DNA of 7,024 nucleotides, taken from assembly GCA_025966255.1 (NCBI GenBank), contig JAOPVG010000163.1, positions 1-7,024 on the forward strand. The letters are read 5' to 3'. This stretch comes from Jatrophihabitans sp. (GTDB taxonomy: Bacteria; Actinomycetota; Actinomycetes; Mycobacteriales; Jatrophihabitantaceae). Positions 1 through 5,998 of the stretch are shown here, in pieces (within the stretch, counting starts at the first letter, position 1; each line of letters starts with the position of its first letter). A program made the translations under genes and the position numbers. The notes below the pieces were generated by a model that worked only from the letters and a program-made list of their open reading frames with translations, ran no database searches and was not told the DNA's origin.

Positions 1-248
1 GCGTCGAAGGTCACCTTGGCGTGCTCGGCGTCGACGAGCTGGATGTCGGTCACCTTGCCGACCGCGACCCCCGACACCCGCACCGGGTTGCCGGCGCGGA
101 GACCCGAGACGCCGTCCGCTCCGCCGAAGATCGCGTGATAGGTCTCGGTGTGACCGGCGTGCGGACCGGTGAGCGTCGTGAGCTCCATGACCGCGAACAG
201 CCCGGCGACGGCAAGGAAGGCGCCGAGCCGAAGCAGCAGCCGTGTCAT
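1..248 (-). CDS. Mce family protein, MceB position (partial, N-terminus only)
   Basis: The first 82 codons of a second MCE-domain protein are present; the rest lies beyond the left edge. It begins MTRLLLRLGAF, followed by one hydrophobic segment (about residues 4-23) that fits an uncleaved signal anchor. The start of an MCE/MlaD domain follows: a stretch from Y37 reading GADGVSGLRAGNPVRVSGV, then VGKVTDIQL, which matches the family pattern 'xADGLxxGxxVRVxGVxVGxV'. Mce proteins of actinomycetes are envelope proteins thought to line a lipid-conducting tunnel fed by YrbE permeases. The ATG overlaps the TGA of the upstream mce gene in an ATGA junction, so translational coupling is expected. A GGTGA run just before the ATG may act as a weak ribosome site. 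The MceB label rests on gene order. The family call is firm; the substrate is unknown. Confidence 0.9.
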   Translation of the reverse strand, partial: MTRLLLRLGAFLAVAGLFAVMELTTLTGPHAGHTETYHAIFGGADGVSGLRAGNPVRVSGVAVGKVTDIQLVDAEHAKVTFD

Positions 249-1555
249 CGGATCACCGTCGCGGTGCCGCGAAGCAGCGGCCCGAGAAGCAGGTCCGTCG
301 TCGCGTCATTCAGGCGCGACTCCGGCAGCCGGGTGATCGAACTCGCCGCGGCCCGAACGGCCTGCACTTCCTTCGCACTGCCGACCGAGGAGCTCGTGCC
401 GCCGTAGCCGCTGCCTGTGGTGAGCAACTGCGTGCGGGCGCTGTTCGTACCGGCGCCGGCCCCGCAGTTCGGTCCGCTGGCGCCGTCGTAGCGCGGGCAG
501 TCGGCCGGCGTGTAGAGGGTCGGGTCGACGATCGACTGGAACACCTTGCCCGGCTGCCCGGCGGCGACGTTGATCAGCTCGGTGAAGTCGGCGCCGGTGA
601 GCAGCAGGTTCGCCTTGAGGCTCCCACCGGCCAGCGCCTTGTTGAATGTGTCGGCGAACTGCTTGAACCCCTTGAGCGTGTCGGCGAGCGCCGCGGGGTG
701 ATCGGCCAGCGCGGCCGTCACGGGTACCTGCTCGCGCAGGATCGTGACTGCGTTGTTCACCGTGCGCGGGCTGAGCAGGAGCTGCGCGTTGTCGACCGCA
801 GTGGGCGCGATCGTCAGCAGCCCGTTGACCGCCTGCTTCTCGGCGAGAATGCCCTTCGCGACGACCAGCGTGTTCGCCAGGGACGTGAGCAATGCGGGCG
901 CGTGGCGGGCGACCTCCTCCGTCACCGTGGCCAGGCTGGTGATGACGTCGTCGAGCTCGGGCAGGTGCGGGGCGAGCTTGCGCAGGTACCGGTCGGCCTT
1001 GGCGATGAGCGTGTTGATGTTGCCGCCCTGATCCTGCAGTGCGGTCGCCAGAGCGGACAACGCGGCGTCGAGCTGCGCCGGGTGCACCGAGGTGAGCAGT
1101 GTGTACGCGTTCGCCAGGGCGGTCTGCAGACCCTCGGCGGCCGCGCTGCGGTCGGCGGCAATGACGCTGCCGTCATGCAGCTTCGGCCCGCTGGTGTCCT
1201 GACCCGGCACGAGCTCGATCTTCGTGTTACCGAACAGCGAGGCCGGCACGGCTACCGCCGACACCGAGGCCGGGATCTGGCGCGCCGCAGCGGGATCGAT
1301 CAGCAGCCCGGCCACGGCACCGCCGTCGGCGCCGCCGGTGGAGTCGGACACTTCGCCGATGATCACGCGGCGGTAGGTGACGATGTCGCCCTGCTCGAGC
1401 GCATCACCGGCCTTGGCCAGGTGGGCCGTCACGGTGATCTTGTCGCTGAACTCCAGGGTGAACGACTTCCAGATGAGCACGACCCCGAGCGTCATCGCGA
1501 AGACGAGGGCGACGCCGAGCCCGATCTCCAGGCCGCGGTGGCGGATGCGTTCCAT
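245..1555 (-). CDS. Mce family protein, MceA position
   Basis: A complete MCE-family envelope protein of 436 residues. A short basic N-terminus (MERIRHRG) leads into one membrane segment at about residues 11-29. The MCE/MlaD domain covers roughly 37-118, with DALEQGDIVTYRRVIIGEVSD and a closing ASLFGNTKIELVPG typical of the fold. A long, mostly helical Ala/Leu-rich region follows (about 135-330), matching the helical tunnel-forming part of Mce proteins. The C-terminal part has a cysteine pair (C353 and C364, in CPRY and GPNC) and a Gly/Ser-rich stretch near 381-392. The start is the ATG at 1555, which shares one base with the upstream yrbEB stop (TGATG); a TTG one codon earlier is possible but less likely. 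A GGTGGTGG run lies just before the start. As the first mce gene after two yrbE genes it occupies the MceA slot. It probably takes part in lipid import, substrate unknown. Confidence 0.92.
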   Translation of the reverse strand: MERIRHRGLEIGLGVALVFAMTLGVVLIWKSFTLEFSDKITVTAHLAKAGDALEQGDIVTYRRVIIGEVSDSTGGADGGAVAGLLIDPAAARQIPASVSAVAVPASLFGNTKIELVPGQDTSGPKLHDGSVIAADRSAAAEGLQTALANAYTLLTSVHPAQLDAALSALATALQDQGGNINTLIAKADRYLRKLAPHLPELDDVITSLATVTEEVARHAPALLTSLANTLVVAKGILAEKQAVNGLLTIAPTAVDNAQLLLSPRTVNNAVTILREQVPVTAALADHPAALADTLKGFKQFADTFNKALAGGSLKANLLLTGADFTELINVAAGQPGKVFQSIVDPTLYTPADCPRYDGASGPNCGAGAGTNSARTQLLTTGSGYGGTSSSVGSAKEVQAVRAAASSITRLPESRLNDATTDLLLGPLLRGTATVIR

Positions 1556-2424
1556 CAACCACCACCGAGCCGCACGCCGTGCAGTCCCCAGAACAGCATC
1601 GTCATGAGGACGTCGCTGGCGGCGATGGTCACCGTGGTGGCGCGGATCGCGCGCGCGGTCGCCCGACCCACGCCGGCCGGGCCGCCGGACGCGTTGTAGC
1701 CGTAGTAGGTGTGGATGATCGAGATGAAGACGAGGAACACCATCACCTTGATCACCGAATACAGCACGTCGACGTTGCGCAGAAACTGGTCGAAGTAGTG
1801 CTCATACGTGCCGGCCGACTGGTGGAAGAACAGCGTGACTGTGTACTTGGTGGCGACGTAGGAGCCGAGCAGGCCGATCAGGTAGAGCGGGACGATCACC
1901 GTGAACGCGCCGATGATGCGCGTCGTCACGAGATACGGGATGGACGGAATGGCCATCACCTCGAGTGCGTCGATCTCCTCGGAGATGCGCTGCGCGCCGA
2001 GCTGCGAGGTGAACTTGCAGCCGATCTGCGAGGCCACCGCGATGGCGGCGATGAGGGGGGCGATCTCGCGGGTGTTGCCGTAGGCGGACACGAAGCCGGT
2101 GAGCGGTGCGATGCCGATGATGTTCAGGCTCTGGAAGCCTTCGACGCCCACCTCGACGCCGATGAACAGCGACTCGGCGACGACCACGCCCAGGGTGCCG
2201 GTCAGCGTGATGAACAGGCCGGTGCCGAGTGTGAGCTGGCCGATCTGCCGCTGCACCTCCTTGCGGTACCGGCGCAGCACCATCGGGATCGCCCGCAGAG
2301 CGTGGAACGTGAAGACGACCATGTCGCCGAGGAACCGGATGCTGTTCTCGAGCACCCCGACCCGCGTGCCGACTCCGACCAGCGCGTCCCGGGCCGAGCG
2401 CGGCAGGATGTCGGCGAGCGCCAT
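1555..2424 (-). CDS. yrbEB: YrbE/MlaE-type permease of Mce transporter, B subunit
   Basis: A 289-residue integral membrane protein of the MlaE/YrbE permease family, the transmembrane part of an ABC-type Mce lipid importer. The N-terminal interfacial helix region (about 25-60, ENSIRFLGDMVVF) is followed by hydrophobic segments near 66-92, 102-135, 170-190, 222-240 and 262-282. The family signature is clear at 136-158: CKFTSQLGAQRISEEIDALE, the cytoplasmic loop expected to contact the ATPase. A second conserved motif, GGPAGVGRAT, is at 247-256. Length is normal for the family. The start is the ATG at 2424, which overlaps the yrbEA stop (TGATG). The reading frame stays open for about 150 codons upstream, but that part is out of frame with yrbEA and encodes an Arg/Gly-rich shadow, so it was left out. 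The stop overlaps the mceA start by one base. It should pair with YrbEA as a heterodimer. Confidence 0.93.
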   Translation of the reverse strand: MALADILPRSARDALVGVGTRVGVLENSIRFLGDMVVFTFHALRAIPMVLRRYRKEVQRQIGQLTLGTGLFITLTGTLGVVVAESLFIGVEVGVEGFQSLNIIGIAPLTGFVSAYGNTREIAPLIAAIAVASQIGCKFTSQLGAQRISEEIDALEVMAIPSIPYLVTTRIIGAFTVIVPLYLIGLLGSYVATKYTVTLFFHQSAGTYEHYFDQFLRNVDVLYSVIKVMVFLVFISIIHTYYGYNASGGPAGVGRATARAIRATTVTIAASDVLMTMLFWGLHGVRLGGG

Positions 2425-3383
2425 CAGAACGTTCTCTGCGGGACGACCGCGAAGAAGATCTCGGTGATGACGAGGTTGAACGCGAACAGCACGATGCCGG
2501 TGACGACGACCGACTGGTTGACCGCCTCGCCGACGCCGGTGGGGCCGCGCTTGGCGTTCAGTCCCTGGAAGGCTGCGATGAGTACCGCCGTCAGCCCGAA
2601 GACGGCGGCCTTGATCGTGGACGTGACGAAGTCGGACACGGTCGCGAACTGGGTGAACGAGCCGAAGAAGCTGCCCTTCGTGCCGTGCAGTGCGGCCAGG
2701 TCGAAGATGTAGGCGCTGCCGACGCTGACAAAGATCACCACGAAGTTCAGGAACACCGCGACGAGCACGCCGGCCACCATCAGCGGCGCCACCAACCGGC
2801 GCAGCGGGTTGAGGCCCAGCACGATCATCGCGTCGATCTCCTCGCGGATCGTGCGCGACCCCAATTCGGCGCACACCGCCGATCCGCCGACGCCGGCCAG
2901 CAGTAACGCGGTGACGATCGGGGACGCTTCCCGGAGCACGCCGATCGCGTCGGCCGCGCCGACAAACGACGTGGCCCCGATCTGGGCGGCCAGGGCGCCG
3001 ACCTGCAGCGCGATCGCCACGCCGAGCGGGATCGACACCAGGATTGCCGGCAGCAGCGCGACGCTCACCAGGAACCAGGACCGCTCCACGAACTCCCGGA
3101 ACTGGAACTTACGGTGCACGATGTCCGAGCCGAGGCCGTACATCGACGCGGCGAACATCGTGTACATGCTGCCGACGGCTTCCAGGCTGCGCCGCACCGT
3201 GCCGGGTAGCGCGCCGGCGAACCGGTCACCCACGCTGGGGTTGCCGCGATGGTCCGGCGAGATCCACTGCGGGGCCACGCCGGTCGACGTCGCGGTCCCG
3301 GGCGACGGACGGGGCCGATCCCTCGTTCCCGGTCTTACCGGTCTCCTCAGCTTCCCCGGCGGCGACGGACTACCCATTCGCAC
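2424..3383 (-). CDS. yrbEA: YrbE/MlaE-type permease of Mce transporter, A subunit, with N-terminal extension
   Basis: First gene of the mce operon and a MlaE/YrbE permease. As called it has 319 residues, against roughly 255-290 usual for the family. The permease body starts near residue 55 and resembles other YrbEA proteins from KFQFREFVERSW (92-103) onward. It has membrane segments near 105-135, 152-175, 198-225, 258-272 and 292-314, the signature CAELGSRTIREEIDAM (171-186) and GPTGVGEAVN (280-289). The first 50 or so residues are rich in Pro, Arg, Ser and Gly and look disordered. The start chosen is GTG 3383, because GAGAGG lies 7 bases upstream. ATG 3377 is an alternative with poorer spacing, and GTG 3233 would give a family-typical length but has no clear ribosome site. 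The stop overlaps the yrbEB start. The family call is certain; the start is not. Confidence 0.88.
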   Translation of the reverse strand: MRMGSPSPPGKLRRPVRPGTRDRPRPSPGTATSTGVAPQWISPDHRGNPSVGDRFAGALPGTVRRSLEAVGSMYTMFAASMYGLGSDIVHRKFQFREFVERSWFLVSVALLPAILVSIPLGVAIALQVGALAAQIGATSFVGAADAIGVLREASPIVTALLLAGVGGSAVCAELGSRTIREEIDAMIVLGLNPLRRLVAPLMVAGVLVAVFLNFVVIFVSVGSAYIFDLAALHGTKGSFFGSFTQFATVSDFVTSTIKAAVFGLTAVLIAAFQGLNAKRGPTGVGEAVNQSVVVTGIVLFAFNLVITEIFFAVVPQRTF

Positions 3384-3390
3384 GTCACCA

Positions 3391-3396
3391 CCTCTC
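3391..3396 (-). promoter_or_regulatory. Ribosome binding site of yrbEA
   Basis: On the minus strand GAGAGG is followed by 7 bases and then GTG at 3383. It is the only good Shine-Dalgarno match near the candidate yrbEA starts, and it decides the choice of GTG 3383 over ATG 3377 (13-base spacing) and GTG 3233 (no match seen). Confidence 0.55.
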
Positions 3397-3408
3397 GCCG
3401 AAGTTACT

Positions 3409-3423
3409 GAGACACAATGTCCC
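3409..3423. promoter_or_regulatory. Inverted repeat over the mce transcription start, candidate operator
   Basis: The plus strand reads GAGACACAATGTCCC. The arms GAGACA and TGTCCC pair at 5 of 6 positions around a CAA centre; the inner GACA/TGTC is perfect. It lies between the predicted mce -10 box and the yrbEA ribosome site, where a bound repressor would block transcription. Known mce operons are controlled by GntR-type (Mce1R, Mce2R) or TetR-type (Mce3R) repressors, but no such gene lies next to this operon in the window. The arms are short, so chance is not excluded. Confidence 0.35.
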
Positions 3424-3427
3424 AGGA

Positions 3428-3456
3428 AAGCTAACTATCGCTTCAGAAGATGTCCA
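3428..3456 (-). promoter_or_regulatory. Predicted promoter of the mce operon
   Basis: On the minus strand a -35-like TGGACA (3456-3451) is separated by 17 bases from a -10-like TAGCTT (3433-3428), which fits the actinobacterial TANNNT pattern. Transcription would start near 3421, leaving a leader of about 38 bases to GTG 3383. The stretch is less GC-rich than its surroundings. Two short perfect palindromes, GATCGATC and CCGGCCGG, sit back to back just upstream (3457-3471). Prediction from sequence only. Confidence 0.45.
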
Positions 3457-3517
3457 GATCGATCCGGCCGGTTGGGGTCGAGATTTTACGGGGATTCGCA
3501 GCTTCGTCATTTCGGCG

Positions 3518-3590
3518 TGGGCCCGGCCCAAAGATCACTTCCGGCGGCGCAGTTCCGCGTCCCGCCGCGGGCGAGGCGGCCCGCCGGCCC
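3518..3590 (-). terminator. GC-rich hairpin cluster after the hydrolase gene, possible terminator
   Basis: Directly downstream of the hydrolase stop are several GC-rich inverted repeats: GGCC arms around CGCC (3578-3589), CCGCC/GGCGG with an 8-base loop (3562-3579), and a perfect 13-base palindrome with 6-base arms around one C (3518-3530). None is followed by a run of T on the minus strand, so this is not a classic intrinsic terminator. Actinomycetes often use such U-less hairpins, but short inverted repeats are also common by chance in DNA this GC-rich. Confidence 0.22.
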
Positions 3591-4532
3591 TCACGTCGTG
3601 CTGGCCAGGCGGGTGATCTGCGCGGCGACCTCGGCCGGGCGTTCGTAGGGCAGCATGTGCCCCGCGCGGGGATAGACGACCAGCTCCGCGTTCGGCACGG
3701 CCTCGACAATGGCCCGCGCGTGCGCGATCGGGGTCAACGCGTCCTTCGTACCGGCGAGCACGACGGTGCGAGTGCCATCCAGATCGCCCAGCACCGGCAC
3801 CCGATCATGACGGGCCATCTCGTCGACGAGCGCGGCCGTCGTCGCGGGATGGCTGCGGCTCACCTGCGCGGCGGTCCGCCGGCGGTTGTGCTTGGTCGCC
3901 GCGCCCGGCCCGTACAGGCCGAAGCGCAGCGGGATCGCGAGCAGCCCGGGATAGCGGAAGTTCACTGCGCTCTTGGACAACTTGCGGACGCCGGTGATCA
4001 ACGGCTGGGCGAGCATGAGCGGCGCCGTCATCCGCGGCGGCAGCCCGAAGATATCCCGTCCCAGGCCGGCCGCGCTCGTCGAGACCAGGACGACGCCGCT
4101 GACCCGATCGGTGAGCAACTGCGGGTGGCGTTCGGCGAAGGCCATGATCACCGGTCCGCCGAGCGAGTGACCGGCGAGCACGACCCGCCCGTGCGGGACG
4201 AGCCCGGTGATCACGTCGGCGAGATCGTCGGCGATCTGCTCGATCGTGGCGGTGCCTTTCGGTCCGGCGTCGGACCAGCCGTGCCCACGGCCGTCGTAGG
4301 CGACGACGCGCATATAGGGGCGGAGCTCGTCGGTCACGTCGTCCCAGCTCGTGTGGTCCTGCGTCCAGCCGTGGACGAGCACCGCGGTGGCGTCAGTGGT
4401 GGGCGGCCCGACGTCGAGGACGGCCAGCACCGTCCCGTCCGTCACGGCGAACGGCACCAGCTTCGGGTCATGACCGGCCCGTCCGGACAGGGCGGGCGGG
4501 GGTTCCTTATCGTCCGCGGCGAAGGCTGTCAT
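3591..4532 (-). CDS. Alpha/beta hydrolase (lipase/esterase-like)
   Basis: A complete 313-residue serine hydrolase of the alpha/beta fold. Visible elements in order: oxyanion-loop HGW (54-56, in VLVHGWTQDHTSW), the strand and turn VVAYDGRGHGWSD (76-88), the nucleophile elbow GHSLGG (121-126) with Ser123, the likely acid Asp264 in VVLAGTKDALTP, and the catalytic His292 in AGHMLP. The region between about 155 and 245 forms the lid or cap. No signal peptide is visible, so the protein is probably cytosolic. The start is ATG 4532: the open frame continues upstream, but that stretch would run through the promoter and into the divergent kinase gene. No Shine-Dalgarno lies before this ATG, while a -10 box ends 6 bases upstream, which suggests a leaderless mRNA. 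In M. tuberculosis the hydrolase LipG lies beside the ABC1 protein Rv0647c, a similar pairing. The substrate cannot be read from sequence; ester or lipid hydrolysis is the general expectation. Confidence 0.9.
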   Translation of the reverse strand: MTAFAADDKEPPPALSGRAGHDPKLVPFAVTDGTVLAVLDVGPPTTDATAVLVHGWTQDHTSWDDVTDELRPYMRVVAYDGRGHGWSDAGPKGTATIEQIADDLADVITGLVPHGRVVLAGHSLGGPVIMAFAERHPQLLTDRVSGVVLVSTSAAGLGRDIFGLPPRMTAPLMLAQPLITGVRKLSKSAVNFRYPGLLAIPLRFGLYGPGAATKHNRRRTAAQVSRSHPATTAALVDEMARHDRVPVLGDLDGTRTVVLAGTKDALTPIAHARAIVEAVPNAELVVYPRAGHMLPYERPAEVAAQITRLASTT

Positions 4533-4538
4533 GCGCGG

Positions 4539-4544
4539 AGAATA
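4539..4544 (-). promoter_or_regulatory. -10 box of the hydrolase gene (leaderless)
   Basis: TATTCT on the minus strand fits TANNNT and is followed by 6 bases (CCGCGC) and then the hydrolase ATG. With initiation 7 bases after the box, the first transcribed base would be the A of the ATG. No convincing -35 hexamer was found at 16-19 bases upstream. The missing ribosome site supports the leaderless reading. Confidence 0.5.
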
Positions 4545-4571
4545 CCTGGGACTCGGAGTTACAGAGACCGC

Positions 4572-4580
4572 TGGTACTGT
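4572..4580 (+). promoter_or_regulatory. Extended -10 promoter upstream of the ABC1 kinase
   Basis: TGG followed by TACTGT forms an extended -10 (TGN plus TANNNT). Six bases later is ATG 4587, which opens a seven-residue frame ending on the kinase start. No good -35 box is visible, as is common with extended -10 promoters. The element faces away from the hydrolase -10 box, with 30 bases between them. Confidence 0.45.
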
Positions 4581-4586
4581 CCCCGC

Positions 4587-4610
4587 ATGCCGACGGCGGT
4601 CAGCGCATGA
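4587..4610 (+). CDS. Possible seven-residue leader peptide coupled to the kinase
   Basis: ATG 4587 opens the frame MPTAVSA and stops with a TGA that overlaps the kinase ATG at 4607 (ATGA junction). The ATG lies 6 bases after an extended -10 box, so a leaderless transcript could begin on it. The kinase ATG has no clear Shine-Dalgarno, so ribosomes finishing this peptide could restart on the kinase. Alternatively the ATG is only a transcription-start coincidence and the kinase is translated on its own. The peptide has no recognisable attenuator features. Confidence 0.25.
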   Translation: MPTAVSA

Positions 4611-5998
4611 CGTCGTCCTCGGGCGACATCCCGGCGTCGCGACTGGGCCGCACGGCCCGCATCGGCGGACTCGCCGCAAGCCAGACCGCGAAGTACGCGG
4701 GAACGCGGGCGGCCAACGTCACCCGGCCCCGGCACCAGCGCAAGCTCGCGATCGAGCGGCGCCATCTCCAGGCCGCCGACCAAATCCTCGCCGTCCTCGG
4801 GACGATGAAGGGCCCGGCCATGAAGATCGGGCAGCTGCTCTCCTTCGTCGATCTGGGCCTGCTGCCGAAGGACGTCCGACCCCACTTCCAGCGCCGGCTC
4901 GCCACCCTTTGCGACGCCGCACCGCAGATCCCGTTCGAAACGATGGAGCCGGTGCTGGCCGCGTCTCTGGGCACGCCCGTCACCTCCGTCTTCCGCGACT
5001 TCGACCCCGCGCCGATCGGCATCGCGTCGATCGGTCAGGTCTACCGGGCCACGACGCTCGACGGTCGCGATGTCGCGGTGAAGGTGCAGTACCCGAAGAT
5101 CGTCGCCGCGGCGAAGGCGGACTTGAAGAATCTGTCGATCCTGCTGCGCTTTGCGAAGGGACTGGCGCCGAGCGTCGACATGCACTCGCTCGGGGCCGAG
5201 CTCACCGACCGCTTTCTCGAGGAACTCGACTACACCCGCGAGGCGGCCTCGCACCGCGAGCTCGCCGACGCGTTCGCCGGACATCCGTTCATCGTGGTGC
5301 CGGCGCCGGTCGAGGAGCTCTGCGGACCCCACGTGATCGTCACCGAGTTCGTCGAGGGCGCCGACTTCGACGGGTTGCGCGCCCGGCCGCCGGAGGACCG
5401 TGATCGCGCCGGCGAGATCCTCGTCCGGTTCTACTTCGGCAGCCTGTTTCACCTCGGCCGGTTCTCCGGTGATCCGCATCCGGGCAACCTCAAGGTGTTG
5501 CCCGATGGGCGGCTCGCGTTCTTCGACTTCGGTTCGTTCAAGGTGTTGGACGAGCGCAGGCTGGGCATCGTGCGCGGCACACTGCGCGCAGTGGCCGAGG
5601 GGCGCGGCGCGGACGCCGTCAGCCTGCTCGCCGACGAGGGCATCCTGTTCCGTCCCGATCGCGTTGACGCTGAGCAGGCCCTCGGCTACTTCTACGACAC
5701 TTGCGGCTGGTTCCTCGAGGACGAGGCGTTGACGATGACGCCGCGGGTGGCCTCCGAGGCGATCCTGCAGAGCCTCGCGCCGGCCACCGACTACCGCGAG
5801 GAGATGCGCGGCCAGGATCTGCCCGTCGAGTGGGCGCTACTCGTGCGCACGGTGGTGTCGGCCATGGCGCTGCTCGGCCAGCTGACTGCCACGGCCAACT
5901 GGCACCGCATTGCGCGCGAGTGGGTGTACGGCGACCCGCCGGCGACCGAACTCGGTCAGCTCGAGGCCGACTTCTTCGCGCGACCGCGGGGCGATTGA
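4607..5998 (+). CDS. ABC1/UbiB (AarF/ADCK) family atypical protein kinase-like protein
   Basis: A complete 463-residue ABC1-family protein. The family-specific KxGQ motif is K73-Q76 (GPAMKIGQLLS). The loop replacing the usual kinase P-loop is PIGIASIGQVYRA (136-148), and the ATP-binding lysine is Lys159 in VAVKVQYP. The ExD motif is EELDYTREA (205-213). Catalytic and metal-binding motifs are GDPHPGN (288-294) and DFG (307-309). All expected active-site residues are therefore present. There is no obvious C-terminal pair of membrane helices like that of E. coli UbiB, so a soluble or peripheral protein is likely. ABC1 proteins act as ATPases or kinases tied to isoprenoid-quinone and other lipid metabolism; the role of this one is unknown. 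ATG 4607 was chosen because the protein begins where relatives begin. It diverges from the hydrolase gene and overlaps the convergent tetR gene by 43 bases at its 3' end. Confidence 0.93.
   Translation: MTSSSGDIPASRLGRTARIGGLAASQTAKYAGTRAANVTRPRHQRKLAIERRHLQAADQILAVLGTMKGPAMKIGQLLSFVDLGLLPKDVRPHFQRRLATLCDAAPQIPFETMEPVLAASLGTPVTSVFRDFDPAPIGIASIGQVYRATTLDGRDVAVKVQYPKIVAAAKADLKNLSILLRFAKGLAPSVDMHSLGAELTDRFLEELDYTREAASHRELADAFAGHPFIVVPAPVEELCGPHVIVTEFVEGADFDGLRARPPEDRDRAGEILVRFYFGSLFHLGRFSGDPHPGNLKVLPDGRLAFFDFGSFKVLDERRLGIVRGTLRAVAEGRGADAVSLLADEGILFRPDRVDAEQALGYFYDTCGWFLEDEALTMTPRVASEAILQSLAPATDYREEMRGQDLPVEWALLVRTVVSAMALLGQLTATANWHRIAREWVYGDPPATELGQLEADFFARPRGD

Noticed and set aside
242..1699. 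Long plus-strand reading frame opposite the MceA-position gene
   Set aside because: Its product is Arg/Gly/Val-rich without domain features and lies entirely opposite a convincing MCE protein and the end of yrbEB; typical of antisense frames in GC-rich DNA.
1579..2712. Plus-strand reading frame of 377 codons opposite the yrbE genes
   Set aside because: It is antisense to two well-supported permeases, and the His/Asp/Arg-rich product shows no known motif.
2425..2874. N-terminal extension of yrbEB or a fusion of the two permeases
   Set aside because: The open frame upstream of ATG 2424 is a shifted frame of yrbEA and encodes no permease sequence. Both yrbE genes are intact, with normal stop/start overlap and no frameshift.
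3450..4610. Plus-strand reading frame of 386 codons opposite the hydrolase
   Set aside because: Antisense to a hydrolase with a complete catalytic triad; the product is low-complexity Arg/Gly-rich.
4533..4679. N-terminal extension of the hydrolase
   Set aside because: It would run through the divergent promoter and into the kinase gene; the added residues are Arg/Cys/Pro-rich, and ATG 4532 has its own well-placed -10 box.
4559..5479. Minus-strand reading frame of 306 codons opposite the ABC1 kinase
   Set aside because: The kinase frame carries every family motif; the antisense product is an acidic/basic low-complexity shadow.
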